Below are positions 1 to 9,075 of a stretch of 16,342 nucleotides of DNA, piece by piece; the first letter of the stretch is position 1, and every line of letters starts with the position of its first letter. The stretch lies in assembly GCA_028293055.1 (NCBI GenBank), contig JAQGLD010000397.1, positions 1-16,342 of the forward strand, in the 5' to 3' direction. Below the pieces are notes generated by a model. That model was not told where the DNA came from. It was given only the letters and a program-made list of their open reading frames with translations, and did no database searches. The stretch comes from Alphaproteobacteria bacterium. Its GTDB lineage: Bacteria > Pseudomonadota > Alphaproteobacteria > Sphingomonadales > Sphingomonadaceae. Made by a program: the position numbers and the translations under genes.

Positions 1-1059
1 CCGGCGATCGACCGGCAGATCGCCGAGCTCGAGGTCCACCGCGCCCACGCCGGCTCGGACGCAGGCGTGTGGAAGCTGCCCGATGGCGAGGCCTATTATG
101 CCTGGGCGTTGCGCGCCGGGACGACCAGCCGGATGAGCCCGGACGAGGTCCACGCAATGGGCCTCGAGCAATTGAGCGCGCTCCAGGCGCGCATGGACCC
201 GATCCTTCGCGCCCAGGGCCTGACCCAGGGCACGGTCGGCGAGCGGATGACCGCACTCGGCAAGGATCCCAGCCACCTGTTCCCGAACACCGATCAGGGG
301 CGTGCCCAGATCCTCGCTTTTCTGAATGGTCGGGTTGCCGATATGCGGACCCGCCTGCCGCGCGCCTTCGCGACGCTCGTCCCTGGCAATCTCATCATCA
401 AGCGTGTCCCTCCGGAGATAGAGAATGGCGCGCCCGACGGCTATGCGGGAGCCGGAACGATGGACGGCTCCGTGCCCGGAAATTATTACATCAATCTCCG
501 CGACACCTCGATCTGGCCGCGTTACGCGCTCCCGACGCTGACCTACCACGAGGGGATACCCGGCCATGTCTGGCAGGGGGAATATTCCTACAAGCTGCCC
601 TTGGTTCGCACGCTGCTCGCCTTCAATGCCTATTCGGAAGGCTGGGCGCTCTATGCCGAGCAGCTCGGGGACGAACTCGGCGCCTATGACGAGGATCCGC
701 TCGGCCGGCTCGGCTACCTCCAGTCGCTCGCCTTCCGCGCCTGCCGGCTGGTCGTCGACAGCGGCATCCACGCCAAGAAATGGAGCCGCGAGCAGGCCAT
801 ACATTGGTTCGCCACCGCAAACGGATCGAGCGTCGAGGAGGTGAGCGGCGAGGTCGACCGCTATTGCGCGTGGCCCGGCCAGGCCTGCGGCTACAAGGTC
901 GGGCATAGCGAGATCAATCGGTTGCGCGAAAAGGCCAAGGCTGCGCTCGGCCGGCGCTTCGAGCTCAAGACCTTCGACGATGCGCTCGTGCTCGGCGGCA
1001 ATGTCCCGCTAACCCTGCTCGAGCGCGTGGTCGACGGCTATGTCGCAAGGCAAGCCTGA
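1..1059 (+). CDS. DUF885 family protein (zinc-peptidase-like), 5'-truncated
   Basis: The reading frame is open from base 1 to the TGA at 1057-1059, giving 352 residues of the C-terminal part. The N-terminus lies outside the window; family members are usually near 600 residues with a signal peptide, so over a third is missing. The hallmark HEGIPGH is at visible residues 183-189, followed by a conserved EGWALYAEQ segment from residue 213, an arrangement resembling a zinc-binding HExxH-type peptidase site with a downstream Glu. The C-terminal block with WPGQACGYKVGH and a final GGNVPLTLLE is also typical of DUF885. Substrate is unknown; family members are usually predicted periplasmic or secreted peptidases. 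The internal GTG at 67 is not the true start, because homologous sequence continues upstream of it. Family assignment is firm; enzymatic activity is inferred from the motif. Confidence 0.9.
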   Translation, partial: PAIDRQIAELEVHRAHAGSDAGVWKLPDGEAYYAWALRAGTTSRMSPDEVHAMGLEQLSALQARMDPILRAQGLTQGTVGERMTALGKDPSHLFPNTDQGRAQILAFLNGRVADMRTRLPRAFATLVPGNLIIKRVPPEIENGAPDGYAGAGTMDGSVPGNYYINLRDTSIWPRYALPTLTYHEGIPGHVWQGEYSYKLPLVRTLLAFNAYSEGWALYAEQLGDELGAYDEDPLGRLGYLQSLAFRACRLVVDSGIHAKKWSREQAIHWFATANGSSVEEVSGEVDRYCAWPGQACGYKVGHSEINRLREKAKAALGRRFELKTFDDALVLGGNVPLTLLERVVDGYVARQA

Positions 1060-1067
1060 GCCGCCAA

Positions 1068-1098
1068 AATCCTCCCCTGCCTTTGCAGGAAGGGGATC
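1068..1098. repeat. REP-like imperfect palindrome
   Basis: Just after the DUF885 stop, the arms CCTCCCCTGC and GCAGGAAGGGG flank a short CTTT loop, with one extra base in the right arm. G/C-rich CCTCCCC...GGGGAGG palindromes of this type are scattered between genes in sphingomonad genomes (recalled, not checked here). It may help 3' end formation of the DUF885 transcript. A weaker relative lies at 7655-7676. Confidence 0.4.
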
Positions 1099-1186
1099 GC
1101 ACGCGGTGCCGTGGGGGTCGGCGCGAGCGCCTCTCTACGAATAAATCGCGCGCCGCGCACCGCAGCTCGACCAGCCTGACCCCGAC

Positions 1187-1268
1187 GTAAAAGCCCCGGC
1201 CGTTTCGGGCCGGGGCTTGGTGTGGCAGTCAGCGTGGGGGAGGGGGAGGGGAGCTGACTGCCCGGGGT
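1187..1268 (-). ncRNA. Candidate small RNA with C-rich loop and intrinsic terminator
   Basis: Read on the minus strand, a perfect 10-bp stem (GGCAGTCAGC, 1262-1253, with GCTGACTGCC, 1233-1224) encloses a 19-nt loop TCCCCTCCCCCTCCCCCAC. This is followed by an 11-bp terminator stem (1218-1208 with 1201-1191) and TTTT (1192-1189). The layout is a roughly 80-nt RNA with a CCUCC-rich loop able to pair with Shine-Dalgarno sequences, ending in a rho-independent terminator. Alphaproteobacterial small RNAs with such loops are known (suhB/MmgR, or alpha-r8; CcsR or cuckoo RNAs). This candidate looks closest to the suhB type in size and layout, but I cannot run a covariance search. A weak TATCGT -10-like box at 1279-1274 would place the 5' end near 1268. 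The U-tract is only on the minus side, which supports this strand. Confidence 0.55.
1189..1218 (-). terminator. Intrinsic terminator of the candidate small RNA
   Basis: A perfect 11-bp stem, AAGCCCCGGCC with GGCCGGGGCTT, closes a 6-base loop. On the minus strand the stem is followed by TTTTACG, a proper U-tract. On the plus strand only two T are available before GGTGTGG, so it would be a poor terminator for the DUF885 gene, although some bidirectional effect is possible. Confidence 0.7.
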
Positions 1269-1323
1269 GGGGTACGATAAGAACAATCATGCCTTCAAAG
1301 GGTTCCGTGAAAAATGCGCGGCC

Positions 1324-1343
1324 TTGCCGCTAACCGGCGGCAA
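1324..1343. promoter_or_regulatory. Hairpin just upstream of the acylase start
   Basis: TTGCCGC (1324-1330) pairs perfectly with GCGGCAA (1337-1343) around a 6-base loop, ending 15 bases before the acylase GTG. No Shine-Dalgarno sequence is visible between hairpin and start. It could affect translation initiation. Alternatively, the left arm (TTGCCG) could serve as a weak -35 box with TAACGC at 1347-1352 as -10, which would give a leaderless or nearly leaderless GTG transcript. Both readings are speculative. Confidence 0.25.
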
Positions 1344-1358
1344 AGCTAACGCCTCGTC

Positions 1359-3578
1359 GTGCTTCCCCGTCTGCTCGTCCTGCTCGCTCTCTGCGCGCTG
1401 CCATTTCCGGCCGCGGCCGCAAACCGCGAGACTATGAGATGGCAGGCGGAGGCGTCGCGGGTCTCGATCACCCGCGACGATTGGGGCATCGCCCATGTCC
1501 GCGGCCGAAGCGATTCGGACGCCGTGTTCGGAATGATCTACGCCCAGGCCGAAGACGACTTCAACCGGATCGAGACCAATTATCTGACCGCGCTCGGCCG
1601 CACCGCCGAAGCGGAGGGCGAAGGCGCAATCTGGACCGACCTGAGAGCCAAACTCTACATGGACCCGACGGATCTCCGGGCGCGCTACGCCGCGAGCCCG
1701 GCCTGGCTGCGGCGGCTGATGGACGGATGGGCCGACGGGCTCAATTTCTACCTCGCTACGCACAGGGATGTGAAGCCGCGGGTGATCACCCGCTTCGAGC
1801 CGTGGATGGCGCTGAGCTTCACCGAAGGCAGCATAGGCGGCGATATCGAGCGGATCGATCCAGCGGCTCTGGCAGCCTTCTATTCCACGCCGCGTCGCCC
1901 CGATCGCGTTTCGGGGTTGGGGATGGAGGTCCCGGGGCGGGTGGATAGCCGGGCCCGGAAACAAGTCGAGGGTGATCGCGGAGAGGTCGAACCGACCGGC
2001 TCCAATGGCATCGCGATCGCGCCTTCGAACACGGTCGGCGGGCACGCGCTGCTGCTGATCAATCCGCATACCAGCTTCTTCTTTCGCTCCGAGCTGCAGG
2101 TGACCAGCGAGGAAGGTCTCGACGTCTACGGCGCTGCGACCTGGGGGCAGTTCTTCATCTACCAGGGCTTCAACCGCCACGCCGGCTGGATGCACACGTC
2201 GAGCGGGGTCGATTCGGTCGACGAGTTTCTCGAGACGATCGTCCGCCGCGGTGGCCGGCTCTTCTACCGATACGGCCAGGCGCTTCGCCCCGTGGCGACC
2301 AGGACCATTGCCATTCCCTATCGCGCGGCCGACGGGACGATGCGCAGCCGGAGCGTCACCGCCCTCTTCACCCATCACGGCCCGATCGTGCGCAGCGAAG
2401 GCGGCAGATGGGCTGCCTTTGCGATGATGAACCGGCCCGTGCCAGCACTCGAGCAATCCTATCTGCGCACCAGGGCGAGCGATCTCCAGGCCTTCCAGGC
2501 CGTCGCCGAGCGCAAGGCCAATTCGTCGAACAACACGATCTTCGCCGACGACAAGGGAGAGATCGCCTATCTCCACCCGCAATTCGTGCCGCGCCGCGAC
2601 GATCGCTTCGATTATACCAGGCCGGTCGACGGCAGCGACCCGGCGACCGACTGGCACGGCCTTCATTCGGCCAACGAGACTCCGCACGTGGTCGACCCGC
2701 CGAACGGCTGGATCCAGAACACCAACAACTGGCCTTATTCCGCAGCCGGGCCCTACAGCCCGCGCCAGCGCGATTACCCGCGCTACATGGATGTCGCCGG
2801 CGAGAGCCCGCGCGGCCTCCACGCCATTCGAATGCTCGAAGGCCGCAAGGATTTCACGATCGATCGGCTTCGCGCGGCGGCTTATGATTCCTATCTGCCC
2901 GCCTTTGCCCGGCTGATCCCCGGCCTGATCGCTGCGATCGACCGCGCCGATCCGGAAACGAAGGCTAAGCTTTCGGGCCAGACCGAGCTGCTGCGTGGCT
3001 GGGATTATCGCTGGGGCGTAGAGTCGGTGCCGACCTCGCTCGCGGTCTATTGGGGCGAGGAGATGGTCAAGCGCGCATCGGGCGGCCAGTTCGGCCCGGG
3101 CATGACCACCTACGACCGCATTGACGCGGCACCTGCGGCTGACAAGATCGCGGCGCTGGTCGAGGCCTCGGCCCGGCTCGAGCGCGAGTTCGGACGGTGG
3201 CGCACGCCCTGGGGCGAGATAAACCGCTTCCAGCGCCTCGACGGCGCCATCGTCCAGCCTTTCGTGGACAAGGCGCCGAGCATTCCTGTGGGATTCACAT
3301 GGGCGCGCTGGGGTTCGCTCGCTTCCTTCGCCGCCAGGCCGTGGCCGGGAACCAGGCGCTGGTACGGTACCAGCGGGAACAGCTTCGTCGCCGTGGTCGA
3401 GTTCGGACCGCGAGTGAAAGCGGTGGCGGTCACCGCCGGCGGGGAGAGCGGCCATCCCGGCTCACCCCATTTCGACGACCAGGCCGAACGCTATGCGACC
3501 GGAAATCTGCGACCGGTCTACTTCTATCCCGACGAGCTGAAGGGCCATGTCGAGCGGGTATACCGGCCGGGGGAGTGA
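1359..3578 (+). CDS. Penicillin acylase family Ntn hydrolase, secreted
   Basis: A 739-residue precursor of the S45 (penicillin/aculeacin/AHL acylase) family, which hydrolyses amide bonds of N-acylated substrates in the periplasm or outside the cell. Residues 1-20 form a signal peptide (hydrophobic LLVLLALCALPFPAAAA, cleavage near 21). The alpha-chain region carries RDDWGIAHVRG and the GMIYAQAEDDF block typical of the family. Autocatalytic cleavage is predicted before Ser215 in TGSNGIAIAP, which becomes the beta-chain N-terminal nucleophile; His sits at beta position 23 (NPH), as in cephalosporin acylase. A conserved GESGHPGSPHFDDQ lies at 695-708. The GTG start is the first possible one after an in-frame TAA at 1347. 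The next start, ATG at Met26, would remove the signal peptide. The true substrate (beta-lactam, acyl-homoserine lactone or other amide) cannot be told from sequence. Confidence 0.93.
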   Translation: MLPRLLVLLALCALPFPAAAANRETMRWQAEASRVSITRDDWGIAHVRGRSDSDAVFGMIYAQAEDDFNRIETNYLTALGRTAEAEGEGAIWTDLRAKLYMDPTDLRARYAASPAWLRRLMDGWADGLNFYLATHRDVKPRVITRFEPWMALSFTEGSIGGDIERIDPAALAAFYSTPRRPDRVSGLGMEVPGRVDSRARKQVEGDRGEVEPTGSNGIAIAPSNTVGGHALLLINPHTSFFFRSELQVTSEEGLDVYGAATWGQFFIYQGFNRHAGWMHTSSGVDSVDEFLETIVRRGGRLFYRYGQALRPVATRTIAIPYRAADGTMRSRSVTALFTHHGPIVRSEGGRWAAFAMMNRPVPALEQSYLRTRASDLQAFQAVAERKANSSNNTIFADDKGEIAYLHPQFVPRRDDRFDYTRPVDGSDPATDWHGLHSANETPHVVDPPNGWIQNTNNWPYSAAGPYSPRQRDYPRYMDVAGESPRGLHAIRMLEGRKDFTIDRLRAAAYDSYLPAFARLIPGLIAAIDRADPETKAKLSGQTELLRGWDYRWGVESVPTSLAVYWGEEMVKRASGGQFGPGMTTYDRIDAAPAADKIAALVEASARLEREFGRWRTPWGEINRFQRLDGAIVQPFVDKAPSIPVGFTWARWGSLASFAARPWPGTRRWYGTSGNSFVAVVEFGPRVKAVAVTAGGESGHPGSPHFDDQAERYATGNLRPVYFYPDELKGHVERVYRPGE

Positions 3579-3587
3579 CGACGCGGT

Positions 3588-5908
<2,321 letters not shown>

Positions 5909-5954
5909 GGGCGCCGCTCTAGCGACGGCGAGAATGACCCGCTAGCCAGTTTCA

Positions 5955-5976
5955 TCGGGGTCGCTTTCGACCCCGA
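5955..5976. repeat. Hairpin between rsmE and gshA
   Basis: TCGGGGTCG (5955-5963) pairs with CGACCCCGA (5968-5976) around a CTTT loop, giving a perfect 9-bp stem two bases after the rsmE stop. Neither strand has a following T-run, so it is not a standard intrinsic terminator. It could act as a processing or mRNA-stability element, or a partial attenuator between the two genes. Confidence 0.4.
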
Positions 5977-5977
5977 G

Positions 5978-6709
5978 CTACCAATCTCCTGCGGTCGCCA
6001 TCCACAGGCTGATCGCGGCGAGCGCGGCGGTGTCGGCGCGCAGGATTCGCGGGCCGAGCGAGACTCGCCGCGACTGGGGCAGCGCCCGAATCGCAGAGCG
6101 CTCCTCGTCGGTGAATCCGCCTTCGGGCCCGATCAGGATCGCCGCCGGGCCGGGTGAGGCGGTCAGCCTCTCGCCGCCTTCCTCGTCGGCGAAATAGAGG
6201 CTTCGCGTCTCGGGCCATGCGCGCAGCAGGGCAGCCAGCTTCTGCGCTTCGGCAAGCTCGGGCAATGCGGTGCGCTCGCATTGCTCGGCCGCCTCGACCG
6301 CGTGGGCGAACAGCCGCTCGCGGTTGAGCCGGTCGACGATGGTGCGCTGGGTGATCACCGGGACCAGCCTGGCGACGCCCATTTCGGTCGCCTTCTCGAT
6401 CAGCCAGTCGATCCGGCCGCGCTTGATGGGCGCGAAGAGCAGCCAAAGATCGGGCACCGGCTCGCGCGGCCGAAGCCGCTCGGCGACGGTGACCGACAGC
6501 TTTTTCTTGCCCGCCTCATTGATCTCGGCGAGCCATTCGCCGCTGATATCGTCGAACAGCTTGACCCGGTCGCCGGCGCCGAGGCGCATCACCGCAGAGA
6601 GGTAATGGGCTTGCGGCCCGTCGAGGGTCAGCGCCAGCCCTTCGGCCAGCTCTCGATCGACATAGAGGCGCGGCAGGCTCGCCGGCGGCCAGGCGGGGGT
6701 TGCGACCAT
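5978..6709 (-). CDS. rsmE: 16S rRNA (uracil1498-N3)-methyltransferase
   Basis: SPOUT-class methyltransferase that methylates U1498 of 16S rRNA in the assembled 30S subunit using S-adenosylmethionine. The 243-residue protein has an N-terminal PUA-like RNA-binding region (RLYVDREL, then HYLSAVMRLGAGDRVKLFD). The trefoil-knot SAM site follows: IGPEGGFTDEE at 193-203 and SLGPRILRADTAALAA at 217-232. KRGRIDWLIEKATEMGV near 96-112 is also highly typical. The ATG at 6709 gives about twelve residues before the conserved RLYVD; no other ATG lies before it. First gene of the leftward rsmE-gshA-pip group and divergent from ubiA with only 27 bases between the starts, so promoter elements for either gene must overlap the other's coding region. 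Confidence 0.96.
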   Translation of the reverse strand: MVATPAWPPASLPRLYVDRELAEGLALTLDGPQAHYLSAVMRLGAGDRVKLFDDISGEWLAEINEAGKKKLSVTVAERLRPREPVPDLWLLFAPIKRGRIDWLIEKATEMGVARLVPVITQRTIVDRLNRERLFAHAVEAAEQCERTALPELAEAQKLAALLRAWPETRSLYFADEEGGERLTASPGPAAILIGPEGGFTDEERSAIRALPQSRRVSLGPRILRADTAALAAISLWMATAGDW

Positions 6710-6736
6710 GGCTTCCGGTACGGCAATGTCCCGCGC

Positions 6737-7645
6737 GTGAAAACCGACGACATCGTTCCCGACAGCGAGGCGAGGGGGCTGATCGGCGCGCTGCCGCCGT
6801 ATTTGCGTCCTTACGCCTCGTTGATGCGGCTGGACCGCCCGATCGGCGCCTGGCTGCTCTTCTGGCCCGGGGCGTGGAGCGTGGCACTCGCAGGGCTAGG
6901 GCCGCGCGGCTTCGCGTTAATAGGGTGGCTCGGCCTCGGCGCCTGGGCGATGCGCAGCGCCGGCTGCGTCTATAACGACATCATCGATCGCGAGCTCGAT
7001 TCGCGAGTGGAGCGCACCCGCCTGCGGCCCCTGGCGAGCGGACGCGTGTCGCTCAGCGGAGCTTGGACGCTGCTCGTCGCGCTCAGCCTGATCGGCCTCC
7101 TCGTCCTGCTCAAGCTCAATCGCATATCGCAGGTCGTCGCCCTGGCGAGCCTCGTTCCGGTCGCGCTCTATCCGTTCATGAAGCGGATCACCTGGTGGCC
7201 GCAGGCCTGGCTCGGCCTGGTCTTCTCCTGGGCGGCTTTGGTCGGCTGGCCGGCGGTGACCGGCGAGATCGCGCCGACGATGGTGCTGCTCTATGCCGGT
7301 TCGATTGCGTGGGTGATCGGCTACGACACGATCTATGCGCTGCAGGACAAGGAGGACGACGCCCTGGTCGGGGTGAAATCCTCGGCTTTGGCGCTCGGGC
7401 CGCGGGCACGGCTCGGGATCGCCGGTTTCTACCTGGTTGCGCTTGCGTTGTGGGCTTTCGCCTTGTGTCGCGAGCGGCCCGACGGGCTTGCGCTGGTGGC
7501 GCTTGCTCCGATGGCCGGGCATCTCGGCTGGCAGGTGGTCAGCCTGAAGCCGGACGACGGGAGCGATGCGCTTGCGAAGTTCCGCTCGAACCGCTTTGCC
7601 GGCCTGCTGATGTTCCTCGCCTGCCTGGTGACGGGTACTTCATAG
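6737..7645 (+). CDS. ubiA: 4-hydroxybenzoate polyprenyltransferase
   Basis: Integral membrane prenyltransferase that attaches the polyprenyl tail to 4-hydroxybenzoate in ubiquinone biosynthesis. From GTG at 6737 the protein has 302 residues, normal for UbiA. The first Asp-rich motif, NDIIDRELDSRVERT, starts at Asn80 (Asp81, Asp84, Asp88), and RLRPLASG follows. The second, DTIYALQDKEDD, starts at Asp197 (Asp204, Asp208). These bind Mg-diphosphate. Multiple hydrophobic segments are seen, e.g. 56-72, 108-126, 131-146, 157-174, 182-197 and 229-245. The same frame is open upstream into the rsmE region, but that part is antisense to rsmE and does not look like UbiA, so GTG 6737 (MKTDDIVPDSEARG) is preferred. 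No clear ribosome-binding site is present. Confidence 0.94.
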   Translation: MKTDDIVPDSEARGLIGALPPYLRPYASLMRLDRPIGAWLLFWPGAWSVALAGLGPRGFALIGWLGLGAWAMRSAGCVYNDIIDRELDSRVERTRLRPLASGRVSLSGAWTLLVALSLIGLLVLLKLNRISQVVALASLVPVALYPFMKRITWWPQAWLGLVFSWAALVGWPAVTGEIAPTMVLLYAGSIAWVIGYDTIYALQDKEDDALVGVKSSALALGPRARLGIAGFYLVALALWAFALCRERPDGLALVALAPMAGHLGWQVVSLKPDDGSDALAKFRSNRFAGLLMFLACLVTGTS

Positions 7646-7654
7646 CGCCCTTCA

Positions 7655-7676
7655 CCTCTCCTGATCCAGGGAGGGG
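7655..7676. repeat. REP-like degenerate palindrome between ubiA and pmbA
   Basis: CCTCTCCTG (7655-7663) and CAGGGAGGGG (7667-7676) form an imperfect inverted repeat around ATC, ten bases after the ubiA stop. It resembles the unit at 1068-1098 and may be a degenerate copy of the same family. The rest of the 83-base gap shows no convincing promoter. Confidence 0.3.
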
Positions 7677-7728
7677 ACGGTCTCCGCTCGCTTTGCAATT
7701 CCCACCCGCCCGGCCTAAGCGGCTCGTC

Positions 7729-9075
7729 ATGCTGACCGTATCAGAAGCGGAGATGCGCGCCGCCGCCTTGGTGGAGCGTGCGAAAAAGGCGGGCGCCGAC
7801 GCCGCCGACGTGCTCTATTTCGGCGACCTTTCGACCGGTGTTCAGGTGCGCCTTGGCGAGCTCGAGGATGTCGGCCGCTCCGAAGGCGAAGAAATCGGGC
7901 TGCGGCTGTTCGTCGGCCAGCGTTCGGCCAGCGTCTCCTCATCCGACCTCACCGACGAGGCGCTCGACGCACTGGTCGAACGCGCCGCCGCGATGGCGCG
8001 CGAGGCGCCCGAGGATGCGCTCGCCGGGCTCGCCCCCGAGGATCGGCTGATGCGCGGCCCGCTGCCGGGCATCGAGGGCGATGACGGCCTCGAGCCCTCG
8101 GCCGCCGATCTCAAGGCGCGCTCGCTTGCCGCCGAGGACGCCGCCCGAGCCTTTCCCGGCGTGACCAATAGCGAGGGCGCCGGATTCAGCGCCGGCCGCT
8201 CGGTGATCGCGATCGCGACCAGCCACGGCTTCTGCCGCGGCTATTCGACCAGCGGCTATAGCGGCTCGGCCAGCGTCATCGCAGGCACCGGCTCGAACAT
8301 GCAGCGCGATTATGCCCATCACGGCGTGCGCCACTACGAGGATCTCGATCCGCCGGAGGCAATCGGCCGCCTCGCCGCCGAGCGGACCCTCGCCCGGCTC
8401 AATCCCGCCAGGCTGGCGAGCGGAGAGATGCCGGTCGTCTTCGATCCGCGGGTCGGCATGAGCATCGTCGGGCATTTCGTCTCCGCGATCATCGGTTCGG
8501 CGATTGCCCGGCGGACCAGCTTCCTGCTCGACAAGGAAGGGCAGCTGATCTTCCCGGAAGGAATCTTCATCCGCGACGATCCCCATCGAGTCCGCGGGCT
8601 GCGCTCCAAGCCGTTCGACGGCGAAGGCCTGCCGACCCGGCCCACCGACCTCGTCGCCGATGGCCGCCTGACCGGCTGGCTGATGGACAGCGCGTCTGCG
8701 CGCCAGCTGGGACGCGAGCCGACCGGCCATGCCACCCGCGGCATCGGCGGACCTCCCGGCGCCAGCGCGAGCAACGTTCATATGGAACCCGGCCGGCTGA
8801 GCCGGGCCGAACTGATCGGGGACATCGAGCGCGGAGTGCTGGTCACCGAGCTGATCGGCCACGGAGTCAATCCGGTGACCGGCGATTATAGCCGCGGCGC
8901 CGCCGGCTTCATCATCGAGCGCGGCGAGGTCGGCCCTCCGGTCGCCGAGATCACCATCGCCGGCAATCTGATCGACATGTTCCGCAACCTCAGGCCGGCC
9001 GACGATCTTCGCTTTCGCCGGTCGACCAACGTGCCGACCCTCCGAATCGATGGGATGATGGTCGCCGGTGCTTGA
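7729..9075 (+). CDS. pmbA: TldE/PmbA family protein (TldD/TldE peptidase partner)
   Basis: A 448-residue TldD/PmbA-family protein. In E. coli, TldE/PmbA pairs with TldD to make a heterodimeric zinc metallopeptidase that degrades unfolded peptides, matures microcin B17 and acts on CcdA. This copy is the PmbA half: it lacks the HExxxH-type zinc motif of TldD and has the PmbA C-terminal signature LIGHGVNPVTGDYSRGAAGF (GDYSRG at 385-390). Other family blocks are the N-terminal VQVRLGELEDVGRSEGEEIG and the central SAIIGSAIARRTSFL. The ATG at 7729 gives the standard length. The frame is open further upstream, but that part is antisense-like GC-rich sequence over ubiA. A tldD partner is not in this window. 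It overlaps the next gene by eight bases, implying co-transcription. Confidence 0.94.
   Translation: MLTVSEAEMRAAALVERAKKAGADAADVLYFGDLSTGVQVRLGELEDVGRSEGEEIGLRLFVGQRSASVSSSDLTDEALDALVERAAAMAREAPEDALAGLAPEDRLMRGPLPGIEGDDGLEPSAADLKARSLAAEDAARAFPGVTNSEGAGFSAGRSVIAIATSHGFCRGYSTSGYSGSASVIAGTGSNMQRDYAHHGVRHYEDLDPPEAIGRLAAERTLARLNPARLASGEMPVVFDPRVGMSIVGHFVSAIIGSAIARRTSFLLDKEGQLIFPEGIFIRDDPHRVRGLRSKPFDGEGLPTRPTDLVADGRLTGWLMDSASARQLGREPTGHATRGIGGPPGASASNVHMEPGRLSRAELIGDIERGVLVTELIGHGVNPVTGDYSRGAAGFIIERGEVGPPVAEITIAGNLIDMFRNLRPADDLRFRRSTNVPTLRIDGMMVAGA

Noticed and set aside
1191..1218. Plus-strand terminator for the DUF885 gene
   Set aside because: The hairpin is strong, but the plus side has only two T after it; the minus side has TTTT, so it is assigned to the minus strand.
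1287..3455. 722-codon open frame on the minus strand antisense to the acylase gene
   Set aside because: The translation is Arg/Ala/Gly/His-rich with no recognisable motif, while the plus strand has a full Ntn-hydrolase with signal peptide and catalytic residues. Long antisense frames are expected in GC-rich genes. The nearby minus-strand terminator is better explained by the candidate small RNA.
6281..6736. Upstream extension of ubiA
   Set aside because: It is antisense to rsmE and lacks membrane or prenyltransferase features.
7063..7728. Upstream extension of pmbA
   Set aside because: The frame is open over ubiA but the sequence is unlike PmbA; ATG 7729 gives the standard length.
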